NCBI GenBank assembly: GCA_003987775.1
Contig: RXJD01000003.1
Span: forward strand, 186,001 to 250,000
Origin: Mycobacterium sp.
GTDB lineage: Bacteria; Actinomycetota; Actinomycetes; Mycobacteriales; Mycobacteriaceae
DNA: 64,000 nt
Reading direction: 5' to 3'
Shown here: in pieces, positions 8,231-15,309 of the stretch
How the letters are laid out: each line of letters starts with the position of its first letter
How positions within the stretch are numbered: the first letter of the stretch is position 1
Translations under genes and position numbers: made by a program
The notes under the pieces: generated by a model
Told to the model about the DNA's origin: nothing
The model's database searches: none
Seen by the model: the letters and a program-made list of their open reading frames with translations, nothing else

Positions 8231-8977
8231 ATGAGCACGACGACATTGGCGGGCAAGCGAGCCCTGGTCACCGGCGGTTCGCGCGGCATCGGCGCGCAGA
8301 TCGTTCGGCGACTGGCCGCCGACGGCGCCGCGGTGGCGTTCACCTACGCAGCGTCGGCGACCGATGCCGAGAAGCTCGTCGCCGAAGTGGCGGAGAACGG
8401 CGGCAAGGCGGTGGCGATTCAGGCCGACGCCGCCCGGGCCGACCAGATCGCGGCCGCGGTCGAACAGACCGTGACCGAACTCGGCGGCTTGGACGTGCTG
8501 GTCAACAACGCCGGTACGGCCTACATGGCGCCGATCGACGAATTCCCCGCAGAGCAGTTCGAGCGCTCAGTGGCAATCAACGTCGGTGGCGTGTACTGGG
8601 CCGTCCGCAGCGCCGTCAAGCATCTCGGCGAGGGCGCCCGGATCATCAACATCGGCAGCATCAACGCTGACTGGGTACCGATGCCCGGCCAGTCGGTCTA
8701 CGCACTCACCAAGGGTGCGGTGTCCTCCTTCACCCGGGGACTTGCGCGTGAACTGGGCCCGCGCGGAATCACCGTCAACAATGTTCAGCCGGGTCCGATC
8801 GATACCGACATGAACCCGGACGACGGTGAGTTCGCCGAGAGCCTCAAACGGCTGTCCGCGCTGGGGCGATACGGCCACACGGGCGACATCGCCGCGATCG
8901 TCAGCTTCCTCGCCGGTCCGGAAGCCGGATACATCACCGGCGCGAACATCAACGTCGACGGCGGTATCACGGTGTGA
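8231..8977 (+). CDS. Short-chain dehydrogenase/reductase (FabG-like)
   Basis: 248 residues. Features are TGGSRGIG (cofactor loop), NNAGTA, the catalytic Ser in NIGSINA and Tyr-x3-Lys in YALTK, then PGPIDTDMNP and a C-terminal ITGANINVDGG typical of the FabG-like classical SDR group. The substrate is not readable. It follows the LysR gene and may be regulated by it. Confidence 0.9.
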   Translation: MSTTTLAGKRALVTGGSRGIGAQIVRRLAADGAAVAFTYAASATDAEKLVAEVAENGGKAVAIQADAARADQIAAAVEQTVTELGGLDVLVNNAGTAYMAPIDEFPAEQFERSVAINVGGVYWAVRSAVKHLGEGARIINIGSINADWVPMPGQSVYALTKGAVSSFTRGLARELGPRGITVNNVQPGPIDTDMNPDDGEFAESLKRLSALGRYGHTGDIAAIVSFLAGPEAGYITGANINVDGGITV

Positions 8978-8980
8978 CGA

Positions 8981-9002
8981 GGGTGGTAGAGCTGCGCCAC
9001 CC
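8981..9002 (+). terminator. GC-rich hairpin after the SDR gene
   Basis: GGGTGG (8981-8986) and CCACCC (8997-9002) form a 6-bp stem with a 10-nt loop 4 bp after the SDR stop. There is no T-run, as is usual for mycobacterial hairpin terminators. Moderate evidence only. Confidence 0.4.
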
Positions 9003-9082
9003 CGGGGATCACTCGCAGGGGGGATGGCTTCCCACGCCACGGTGAGTACCTCTTCGAATTAGCTCAACCGAGGAGGTCAATC

Positions 9083-9400
9083 ATGTGCAGCACCAAAGAT
9101 CCCACCGACCATTTCCGCACGACATGCCCGCACACCGGCGAGTACTTCATCGACCGGTACTGCTGGCCGGGTGTCTCGTCGATCGTCCTCGGGGTCCTGT
9201 CGCTGGCCTCCGGAGTGGCGGCCGCGGCCTATCGGCACTACGAGTTTCTCCTGACATGCGGTGTGGTGGCGGTGCTGGCCATCGCGGGCGGGCTCGCCTG
9301 GCTCGTGGTGGAGCACCACCGCGTGATCCGCATCGAACGCGATTGGCTTGCCGCTCATTCCGTCACCACCGCCAAGCCGCCGCTGCGAGCGGTCGCCTAG
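9083..9400 (+). CDS. usfY: UsfY-like small membrane protein
   Basis: 105 residues. The pattern DPTDHFRTTCPHTGEYFIDR followed by WPG closely matches the N-terminus of mycobacterial UsfY (DP-x-DH-x-RTT-x-P-x2-GE-x2-ID...WPG). Two hydrophobic helices follow (about 30-50 and 55-76), then a conserved basic tail (EHHRVIRIERDWLAAH). In M. tuberculosis UsfY is encoded beside sigF and is stress-related; its function is unknown. No sigF, usfX or rsbW homologue is adjacent here, so this is a solitary copy. Aggaggt precedes the ATG. Confidence 0.7.
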   Translation: MCSTKDPTDHFRTTCPHTGEYFIDRYCWPGVSSIVLGVLSLASGVAAAAYRHYEFLLTCGVVAVLAIAGGLAWLVVEHHRVIRIERDWLAAHSVTTAKPPLRAVA

Positions 9401-9442
9401 GCCGCTAGCGTCCGGGTGCCTGCTGCGCTCTGTTGGCGCCGC

Positions 9443-9895
9443 TCAACTCCGGTGAGCGCGCAGCTGATACAGCCCGTGCGTGGTGGCGACGACAGTGCCG
9501 GCCGCATCGGTGACCACTGCGTCGAGGATGTAGTCGGACTTGCCCTGCGCCGCCGCCTCGGCTTCGACGCGGGCGATCGTCTCCTCGTCCATAGTCGCTT
9601 CCGCGCGTAGTGGCGTGGTGGCCATGGCCCGAAATGCGATGTCGACGTTCTTCACCAACGGGAAGTACTTGCTGGTGTCGAAAGTCGACAACGCGATGAT
9701 GCCGCCCAGTACTTCGGCAACGGTGAATTGCACGCCGGCGTAGATGACACCGAAGTGGTTGCCGTTGCCCTCGACCGGCACCGTGGCGGCCGCAAAGCCG
9801 CGGCGCGCCTCGACCACCTGCACACCCATGTGGTCGGCGATCGGGATGGTCGACGACAGAGCGGAATTCATCATCTCGACGAGGGCGTCAGTCAC
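9443..9895 (-). CDS. Hot-dog fold thioesterase (PaaI/DUF4442 type)
   Basis: About 150 residues from a GTG at 9895; a later ATG at 9874 is also possible, and the start is uncertain because no strong ribosome-binding site is visible. The HFGVIYAGVQFTVAEVLGGI segment is the hot-dog helix with its catalytic-region acid, followed by PLVKNVDIAFRAMATTPLRA. Such proteins hydrolyse acyl-CoA or remove stalled CoA intermediates in aromatic catabolism. The 10048 reductase gene is divergent, with a GTTCC-N7-GGAAC site between them. Confidence 0.75.
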   Translation of the reverse strand: MTDALVEMMNSALSSTIPIADHMGVQVVEARRGFAAATVPVEGNGNHFGVIYAGVQFTVAEVLGGIIALSTFDTSKYFPLVKNVDIAFRAMATTPLRAEATMDEETIARVEAEAAAQGKSDYILDAVVTDAAGTVVATTHGLYQLRAHRS

Positions 9896-9966
9896 GTCGT
9901 CGATCGTCGCACACCCGTCCTCACGTGCTGACGGTCGGGCGTGGGGCACGGGCCTACAGGTCTGGC

Positions 9967-9983
9967 GTTCCGAACCGCGGAAC
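9967..9983. promoter_or_regulatory. GTTCC-N7-GGAAC palindrome (aromatic regulon site 1)
   Basis: GTTCCG and CGGAAC, spacer 5 bp, lie between the divergent thioesterase and oxygenase-reductase genes. The same element recurs at 14385, 24522, 24567 (one mismatch) and 56134. The spacing matches IclR-type operators such as the corynebacterial GenR site (recalled as ATTCC-N7-GGAAT). Confidence 0.65.
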
Positions 9984-10047
9984 AATGCCGCGGTCGGCAG
10001 GCGCACCTTGCCAGCGTGGACTGCACAAGGTCATCGGGAGGATCGTG

Positions 10048-11061
10048 TTGTCAGACGATGTAGTCCACCGGGTCGCCATCTGTGGCACCGATGTGGAATT
10101 CGATGTCACGGAGGGTGAGCGGATTCTGGGCGGGGCAATACGAGCCGGAGTCTGGGTGCCGTTCGAGTGTGGTTGGGGCAGTTGCGGGACGTGCAAGATG
10201 ACGCTGCTCGAGGGCGAGGTCGAGACATTGTTCGCCGCTGCCCCCTCCATCACACCGCGCGACGCCCGTCGCGCCCGGATCCTGGCGTGCCAAAGCGCGC
10301 CGCTGACCGACGTGGTGGTCAAACCGACGTGGGTCGAGGCCTCGCCCCGTGACGGGTTCGCCACGCAGCGCTGCGTGGCGGAGCTCACCCAACGTGATGA
10401 GATCGGTCCCGCCATCTTCCAGTTACGCTTCGCCCTCGACCGCAGCCTCGCGTTCCATGAGGGTCAGCACGCCATCATCGACCTCGGTCACGGCCTGCGA
10501 CGGTGTTACTCGATGTCAAACCTTTCGATGTCCGGTGGCCACGACTCGACCGAAGTCGAATTCATCATGAAGCGCTACCGCGGTCACGCAGGCAGCGAGG
10601 CGGTCTCTGGGCTACTCCCCGGAAGCCGGGTGAAGATCGAAATGCCATACGGAGAAATGTGGATTCGCGACACCGACGCGACCGCATGTCTGGTGGCCGG
10701 GGGCACCGGGATCGCTCCGATACTGGGGATGCTGCGCCGCCTGGTCGCCGACGGTGAGGGCAGGCCGGTGCGGGTGGTCTACGGCGCCAATATTCGCGAT
10801 GAACTGGTCTGCTGGGAGGAGCTCGCCAGCCTGATCGGACAGCTGCCCGACGCGGAGCTGGTCGGCGCCCTGATGACGCCCCACCTGGGTTGGTGTGGCA
10901 TCGAGGGCCTGGTGACACACGCGCTCGAATCGATGCTCGATGACCTGCGGAGTGCCGAGTTCTATATCGCCGGTCCTCCGGTCATGACAAATTCGGTTCG
11001 AACACTATTGTCGGACAATGAGATTCAACTCAGCAGGATTCACTATGACAGTTTCGGCTGA
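10048..11061 (+). CDS. Fer2-FAD-NAD(P) oxygenase reductase
   Basis: About 337 residues. A TTG at 10048 sits 6 bp after GGAGG, with GTG at 10045 as alternative. The plant-type [2Fe-2S] domain has CGWGSCGTCKM and a fourth Cys in ILACQS. The FAD-binding domain has RCYSMSNLS, and the NAD domain GGTGIAPILGML, ending with IHYDSFG. It is the reductase architecture of soluble diiron monooxygenases and ring oxygenases (TmoF, DmpP, XylA). The Tmo operon in this window has no TmoF of its own, so this is a candidate. A regulon palindrome lies about 65 bp upstream. Confidence 0.88.
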   Translation: MSDDVVHRVAICGTDVEFDVTEGERILGGAIRAGVWVPFECGWGSCGTCKMTLLEGEVETLFAAAPSITPRDARRARILACQSAPLTDVVVKPTWVEASPRDGFATQRCVAELTQRDEIGPAIFQLRFALDRSLAFHEGQHAIIDLGHGLRRCYSMSNLSMSGGHDSTEVEFIMKRYRGHAGSEAVSGLLPGSRVKIEMPYGEMWIRDTDATACLVAGGTGIAPILGMLRRLVADGEGRPVRVVYGANIRDELVCWEELASLIGQLPDAELVGALMTPHLGWCGIEGLVTHALESMLDDLRSAEFYIAGPPVMTNSVRTLLSDNEIQLSRIHYDSFG

Positions 11062-11072
11062 CAGTTTCGGCT
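11047..11072 (+). repeat. 13-bp perfect tandem duplication across a stop codon
   Basis: GACAGTTTCGGCT occurs at 11047-11059 and again at 11060-11072. The stop TGA of the reductase spans the junction (11059-11061). The unit is not a multiple of three. Confidence 0.95.
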
Positions 11073-11082
11073 GACCCGTCCG

Positions 11083-12531
11083 TCAGTCGGCGTCGGCCGC
11101 GATCTGCATCACGACGGCCTTGGGCTCGGTGAAGAACTCCCGGCTGAAGTTGCCGCCCTCGCGTCCGATGCCGGAGTCGCCGACGCCGCCGAATGGGGCG
11201 CGCAGGTCGCGGATGAAAAAGCAGTTCACCCACACCGTTCCGGCGCTGAGTCGTGCGGCCACCCGGTGGGCCCGGCTGAGATTCTCGGTGAAGACCATCG
11301 CGTTGAGACCGTAGCGGGTGTCGTTGGCGCGCGCGATCACTTCGTGTTCCGAGTCGAACGGCAGAACCGCGACCACCGGCCCGAAGATCTCTTCGCACAC
11401 CAACCGGGACGAATCGGTCAGGTCGGTGACCACCGTGGGCTTGACCACCCAACCCTCACCGAGTCCTCCGGTGCGGATCTTGCCCCCCTCGCTCTCAACC
11501 AGATCGAGGTAGCGGCACACCTTCGTGTAGTGCTCCTCGGAGGCCAGCGGCCCAAATTCGGTGCCTTCAGCGGCGGGGTCCCCGATCACCAGTTGCTCGG
11601 CGGCCGCAATGTAGCGCTCGAGGAAGACGTCATAGATTTCGCGCTGCACGAAGAGCCGACTGCCGGCCAGGCAGACCTGCCCGGCGTTGCGGAAGATCGC
11701 CTGAATCGACCACGAAACGGCGTTGTCGAGGTCGGCGTCACTGAAGACGATGTTGGCGCCCTTACCCCCCAATTCCAGGCTGACCGGAGTGAGGTTCGCC
11801 GCCGCGGCCCTGGCAATGGCGCGCCCGGTCCCGGACTCACCGGTGAACGTGATCCGATCGACAGCGGGGTTCTCGGTGAGCGCCTGTCCCGCCGAGTCGG
11901 GCCCGTAGCCCTGCACCACGTTGAACACGCCGGGCGGCAACCCAGCTTCCACCGCCAGCCGCGCCATGATGGTGGCTGATGCGGGGGTGTCTTCCGCCGG
12001 TTTGAGCACGACGGTGTTGCCCCATGCCAGAGCCGGCGCAATCTTCCACGTTTCCAGCATCATTGGAAAATTCCAGGGTGCGATTGCCGCGACTACGCCC
12101 GCTGGCTCGAAACGCGTGTAACTGTGGTGGTCGGCGTCGATGGGCAGGGCTTCGCCGGTCGACAGGCGCGCGTGGTCGGCGAAGAACCGAAAGTTCGTGG
12201 CCGAGCGCGCTACATCCTGCCGCGCCTGCGCGAGGGGCTTGCCCATGTCGTGAGAGTCCGCGGACGCCAGCTCGTCACACCGCTCCTCGAGCAGATCGGC
12301 GAGCCGGTGCAGCAGTCGGCCCCGCTCCACGAAACCCATTCGCGGCCAGAGCCCTTCGTCGAAAGCCCGCCGGGCGGCAGCCACCGCCACGTCGGCCTCA
12401 GCCCGGCCGCCCAGCGCTGCGTGCGCCCACGGACGGCGAGTCCACGGGTCGACCGAGTCGAACCGGTCGCCGACCGACGGTGACGATTCGACGCCGTCAA
12501 TGACATGGCCGAAGAACGGCAGGTCCGTCAT
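11083..12531 (-). CDS. 2-Hydroxymuconic semialdehyde dehydrogenase (ALDH family)
   Basis: 482 residues. ALDH hallmarks are PWNFPMML, the NAD fold (TFTGESGTGRAIA), the general base Glu in LELGGKGANIV and the nucleophile Cys in GQVCLAGSRL. It is the last gene of a translationally coupled block with the tautomerase (ATGA overlap), decarboxylase and hydratase. That context points to oxidation of the catechol meta-cleavage product 2-hydroxymuconic semialdehyde to 4-oxalocrotonate enol with NAD, as DmpC/XylG do. Family certain; exact substrate inferred. Confidence 0.88.
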   Translation of the reverse strand: MTDLPFFGHVIDGVESSPSVGDRFDSVDPWTRRPWAHAALGGRAEADVAVAAARRAFDEGLWPRMGFVERGRLLHRLADLLEERCDELASADSHDMGKPLAQARQDVARSATNFRFFADHARLSTGEALPIDADHHSYTRFEPAGVVAAIAPWNFPMMLETWKIAPALAWGNTVVLKPAEDTPASATIMARLAVEAGLPPGVFNVVQGYGPDSAGQALTENPAVDRITFTGESGTGRAIARAAAANLTPVSLELGGKGANIVFSDADLDNAVSWSIQAIFRNAGQVCLAGSRLFVQREIYDVFLERYIAAAEQLVIGDPAAEGTEFGPLASEEHYTKVCRYLDLVESEGGKIRTGGLGEGWVVKPTVVTDLTDSSRLVCEEIFGPVVAVLPFDSEHEVIARANDTRYGLNAMVFTENLSRAHRVAARLSAGTVWVNCFFIRDLRAPFGGVGDSGIGREGGNFSREFFTEPKAVVMQIAADAD

Positions 12532-12731
12532 GCCTCATTCCCATCTGCGCGTTCCTGCAATGTCACATCCCCGGCGGCCCAATGTGTTTTGGGGACCTCG
12601 TACAGCACGACGCGGACGTTTTGTCGCGGCGCGTCCACGGCTTCCACCACGGCGGCGGTGAGCTTGCTGATCAGCGCCCTGAGTTGGTCGGGCGTGCGCC
12701 CCTGAGCCAGGGTGACCTGCACAAGCGGCAT
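12528..12731 (-). CDS. 4-Oxalocrotonate tautomerase
   Basis: 67 residues, the usual size. It begins MPLVQVTLAQGRTPDQLRAL, so Pro is residue 1 after Met removal, the catalytic base of the family. The Arg in QNVRVVLYEV matches the substrate-binding arginine region. It converts 2-hydroxymuconate to 2-oxo-3-hexenedioate in the oxalocrotonate branch. Its ATG overlaps the decarboxylase stop (TGATG) and its stop overlaps the dehydrogenase start, showing tight coupling. Confidence 0.9.
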   Translation of the reverse strand: MPLVQVTLAQGRTPDQLRALISKLTAAVVEAVDAPRQNVRVVLYEVPKTHWAAGDVTLQERADGNEA

Positions 12732-13516
12732 CACGTTCCTCCGGAGATGAAGATGGAGCCCAGGTTGGTGAAATGGAAGGTCGTGCGGGTGCCCGGTCCG
12801 GCGGGCAGGGCGTCGGTCATGCCACCGGTGAGCACCAGCTGCCCGGCCTCGATCGCCTTCCCACGGCGGCCAAGGTCGTTGGCGGCCAACGCCAATGCCT
12901 CGGCTGGATGGTTCTGCACGGCCGCACCGGTTGCCGAGTCCACAATCGTGCCGTCGGTTTCGACCAGCACCGCTTCCAGGGCCAGGTCCAGATCGAACGG
13001 CCGACGCGCCACGGGGCCCAGCACGAAGGCGCCCGATGAGGCGTTGTCGGCGATCACGTCGGTCAGGGTGAATCGAAAGTCGCGATAGCGCGAGTCGATG
13101 ATCTCGGCGCCGGCATACACGGCGTCCACCGCCGTCAGTGCCTGGGCGGCGGTCACGCCGGGGCCGGCGAGTCGATCCTTCATCACGAAGACAATTTCCG
13201 GCTCGACCCTGGGATGGATCAACTGATGCTGCGGGACGGGTTCTCCGGCGGGCAGCACCATGGCGTCGGTGAGCCAGGCAACCAGTGGCGAGTCGACGTT
13301 CATGCGGCGTTGCTTGGCGCGGCTCGTCAGACCCAGTTTGACACCGATCAGCTTCTCGCCCCGGGCAATTCGGCGGCGCAGGGTTTCGTCCTGGACGGCG
13401 TATGCGGTCGCCACGTCCAGGTCTGCCCACTCGTCGGTGATGGGACTACGGTCGAACCGGCCGTCTTCTGCAGCCAACAGCTCAGTGGCCGCCCGGTCGA
13501 CGCACCAAGTCGTCAC
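12731..13516 (-). CDS. 4-Oxalocrotonate decarboxylase (DmpH/XylI type)
   Basis: 261 residues from a GTG that overlaps the upstream stop (GTGA). EKLIGVKLGLTSRAKQRRMN and SPLVAWLTDAM are typical of the decarboxylase rather than the hydratase paralogue. PRVEPEIVFVM carries the metal-binding glutamates of the FAH-like fold, with IIDSRYRDF and ADNASSG further on. It removes CO2 from 2-oxo-3-hexenedioate to give 2-hydroxypenta-2,4-dienoate, using a divalent metal. It usually forms a complex with the hydratase encoded next door. Confidence 0.87.
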   Translation of the reverse strand: MTTWCVDRAATELLAAEDGRFDRSPITDEWADLDVATAYAVQDETLRRRIARGEKLIGVKLGLTSRAKQRRMNVDSPLVAWLTDAMVLPAGEPVPQHQLIHPRVEPEIVFVMKDRLAGPGVTAAQALTAVDAVYAGAEIIDSRYRDFRFTLTDVIADNASSGAFVLGPVARRPFDLDLALEAVLVETDGTIVDSATGAAVQNHPAEALALAANDLGRRGKAIEAGQLVLTGGMTDALPAGPGTRTTFHFTNLGSIFISGGT

Positions 13517-14343
13517 GGTCGCTCCGTCCGTCCGCTGATCACAGCCGTAACCGATCCCAGGCCGGCCATGGTCGCGGTGATGACGTCACCGGGCTCGAAG
13601 GGGATCGACGCGGTGATGGACCCGGGCAGCACCACTTGACCCGCGTGCAGGCCGTCCCCGAAATTCCCGAGCACGTTGGCCAGCCATGCCAGTGAGTTCA
13701 ACGGCGAGCCGAGCACCGCACCCCCGGCGCCCGTGCCGGCCACCTCACCGTTGCGGTGCAGGACACAGCCACCCAGGCGCAGGTCTACGTCGCCCAGCCG
13801 CCTGGCGGTGCTGCCCAGTACCACACCGCCGCTGGACGCATTGTCAGCGATCGTGTCGACGATTCCGATCTGCCAATCGGCGATGCGCGAGTCGATGATC
13901 TCCAGCGCCGGCAGCACGCAATCGACGGCCACGGCCGCCGCCGCCACGGTCACACCGGGTCCGGCGAGGTCGCGCCCCAGTACGAACGCCACTTCGGGTT
14001 CAGCACGGGGTTGCAGGAAGCGCTCGGCGGCGATCGGGACCTGCTCGGCGAAGAACATGTCGTCCATCAAGTGCCCGAAGTCCGGTTGGGACACCATCAT
14101 CTGAGCCTGCATCGCGGGGCTGGTCAGTCCGACTTTGCGCCCCAGGATGCTGTGGCCGTCGGCCTGCCACTGGCGCACCTGCGCAAGTTGTATGCGGTAT
14201 GCGTCCTCGATCGTCAGATCTGGGACGTCGGCTGTCAGCGGGGCTATGGGCCGACGGGTTTTGTATGCTTCCAATAGTTTTCGTGCCGAAGCGGTGACGA
14301 CGTCGACCGTTTCGGCGACTAAGCCAGTTCCGGCGTGTTGCAC
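13513..14343 (-). CDS. 2-Hydroxypenta-2,4-dienoate hydratase (DmpE/MhpD type)
   Basis: 276 residues from a GTG at 14343; a TTG at 14370 is possible but lies closer to the operator. LLEAYKTRRPIAPL, GHSILGRKVGLTSPAMQAQM and QPDFGHLMDDMF are hydratase signatures. PRAEPEVAFVL supplies metal ligands and IIDSRIADW and ADNASSG are conserved. It hydrates the dienoate to 4-hydroxy-2-oxovalerate. First gene of the hydratase-decarboxylase-tautomerase-dehydrogenase block, with a regulon palindrome 42 bp upstream of the GTG. The following aldolase and acetaldehyde dehydrogenase are not in the window. Confidence 0.87.
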   Translation of the reverse strand: MQHAGTGLVAETVDVVTASARKLLEAYKTRRPIAPLTADVPDLTIEDAYRIQLAQVRQWQADGHSILGRKVGLTSPAMQAQMMVSQPDFGHLMDDMFFAEQVPIAAERFLQPRAEPEVAFVLGRDLAGPGVTVAAAAVAVDCVLPALEIIDSRIADWQIGIVDTIADNASSGGVVLGSTARRLGDVDLRLGGCVLHRNGEVAGTGAGGAVLGSPLNSLAWLANVLGNFGDGLHAGQVVLPGSITASIPFEPGDVITATMAGLGSVTAVISGRTERP

Positions 14344-14384
14344 CTGACCGACTCTAGAGACCGCGGGCAACGGATGGCCGCGGC

Positions 14385-14401
14385 GTTCCGAGTCGCGGAA
14401 C
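14385..14401. promoter_or_regulatory. GTTCC-N7-GGAAC palindrome (aromatic regulon site 2)
   Basis: GTTCCG and CGGAAC with spacer AGTCG lie in the short gap between the stop of the PEP-synthase-like gene (14413) and the hydratase start. This suggests an internal promoter for the oxalocrotonate block. Confidence 0.65.
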
Positions 14402-14412
14402 GGCCGCGTGGC

Positions 14413-15309
14413 TCAGGCAGACCGGAACGCGTAGCGCGCGGCGTATTCGGCCGGATCCCATTGCAACGGGTCGGCGGTGGGCAACGCGGTCACCGGGCGC
14501 CACTGCACGATCCAGGTACCGCCCGAATCGTCGAGGACCCATTCGCAATCCACCGGGCAACCGGCCGCGGTCGCCACCGCTCGCACCCGCCCGCTCAGCG
14601 TGCCGATCTCCTGAGCGGTCAGCGCCGGCGCGCCAGCTTGCTCGCGGCTCACCTCAACTCGTTTCATTCCACCGTGATCGTTGTAGCGCATGACAATTCG
14701 CTTGTCACCGGCTGCGTAGCGCAGGATGCGCCCGTCGTCGGCAACCTCGATCCGGTCGGGTGTGACCACGCCCTGCACCACCGGCTCGCCGAATCCCCAG
14801 CTGGCTTCGATGAGTAACCGGTCGTCACGGCCGGTTACCGGGTCGATCGTGAAGGCCACCCCGGAACTGCGTGCCGGCACCATGACCATGACTCCGACGG
14901 CAATGGACACGTTCTCGCCCGCACCGTCGCCCAGTCGCTCCCGGTAGGCGACTGCGCGCCCACCGTGCAGGGTCGCCCAGCAGTCGCCCACCGCCGCGAT
15001 AACCGACTCGGCGCCCAGCACTCCCAGGTAGCTCTCGTAGACCCCGGCGAAACTCGCCTTGTCGCCATCCTCGTCCACCGCTGAACTTCGCACCACGACC
15101 GGTTTTTCGGCGCCATCACACAGCCGTTGGTAGGCGGCGGCGATCTCGCGTGCCAGCGCATCGCTGATCCCGTCGGGTGCGTACGCCGTTGCGGTGACCA
15201 CGAATCCGGACGGAACGTCGATGCCTCGGCGAATGAGTTCACCCAGCCGACCCATCTTCGGGCCGGCGTTCTCGCTGGTGGCCTCGGCAAGGTCGATAAC
15301 TCTGTTCAT
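14413..15309 (-). CDS. PEP-synthase-like ATP-binding subunit (phenylphosphate synthase protein 2-like)
   Basis: 298 residues from the ATG at 15309, which overlaps the upstream stop (ATGA). It is a stand-alone PPDK_N ATP-grasp domain. Visible are NAGPKMGRLGELIRRGIDVP, VVVRSSAVDEDGDKASFAGV (ATP-binding Arg and glycine-rich region), SGVAFTIDPVTG and VDCEWVLDD. The phospho-carrier histidine domain is absent here and lies in the 573-residue partner gene. The split resembles phenylphosphate synthase of Thauera, which phosphorylates phenol with ATP, giving AMP and phosphate. Rifampin phosphotransferase and PEP synthase carry these domains fused. Substrate inferred only from the phenol context. Confidence 0.65.
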   Translation of the reverse strand: MNRVIDLAEATSENAGPKMGRLGELIRRGIDVPSGFVVTATAYAPDGISDALAREIAAAYQRLCDGAEKPVVVRSSAVDEDGDKASFAGVYESYLGVLGAESVIAAVGDCWATLHGGRAVAYRERLGDGAGENVSIAVGVMVMVPARSSGVAFTIDPVTGRDDRLLIEASWGFGEPVVQGVVTPDRIEVADDGRILRYAAGDKRIVMRYNDHGGMKRVEVSREQAGAPALTAQEIGTLSGRVRAVATAAGCPVDCEWVLDDSGGTWIVQWRPVTALPTADPLQWDPAEYAARYAFRSA

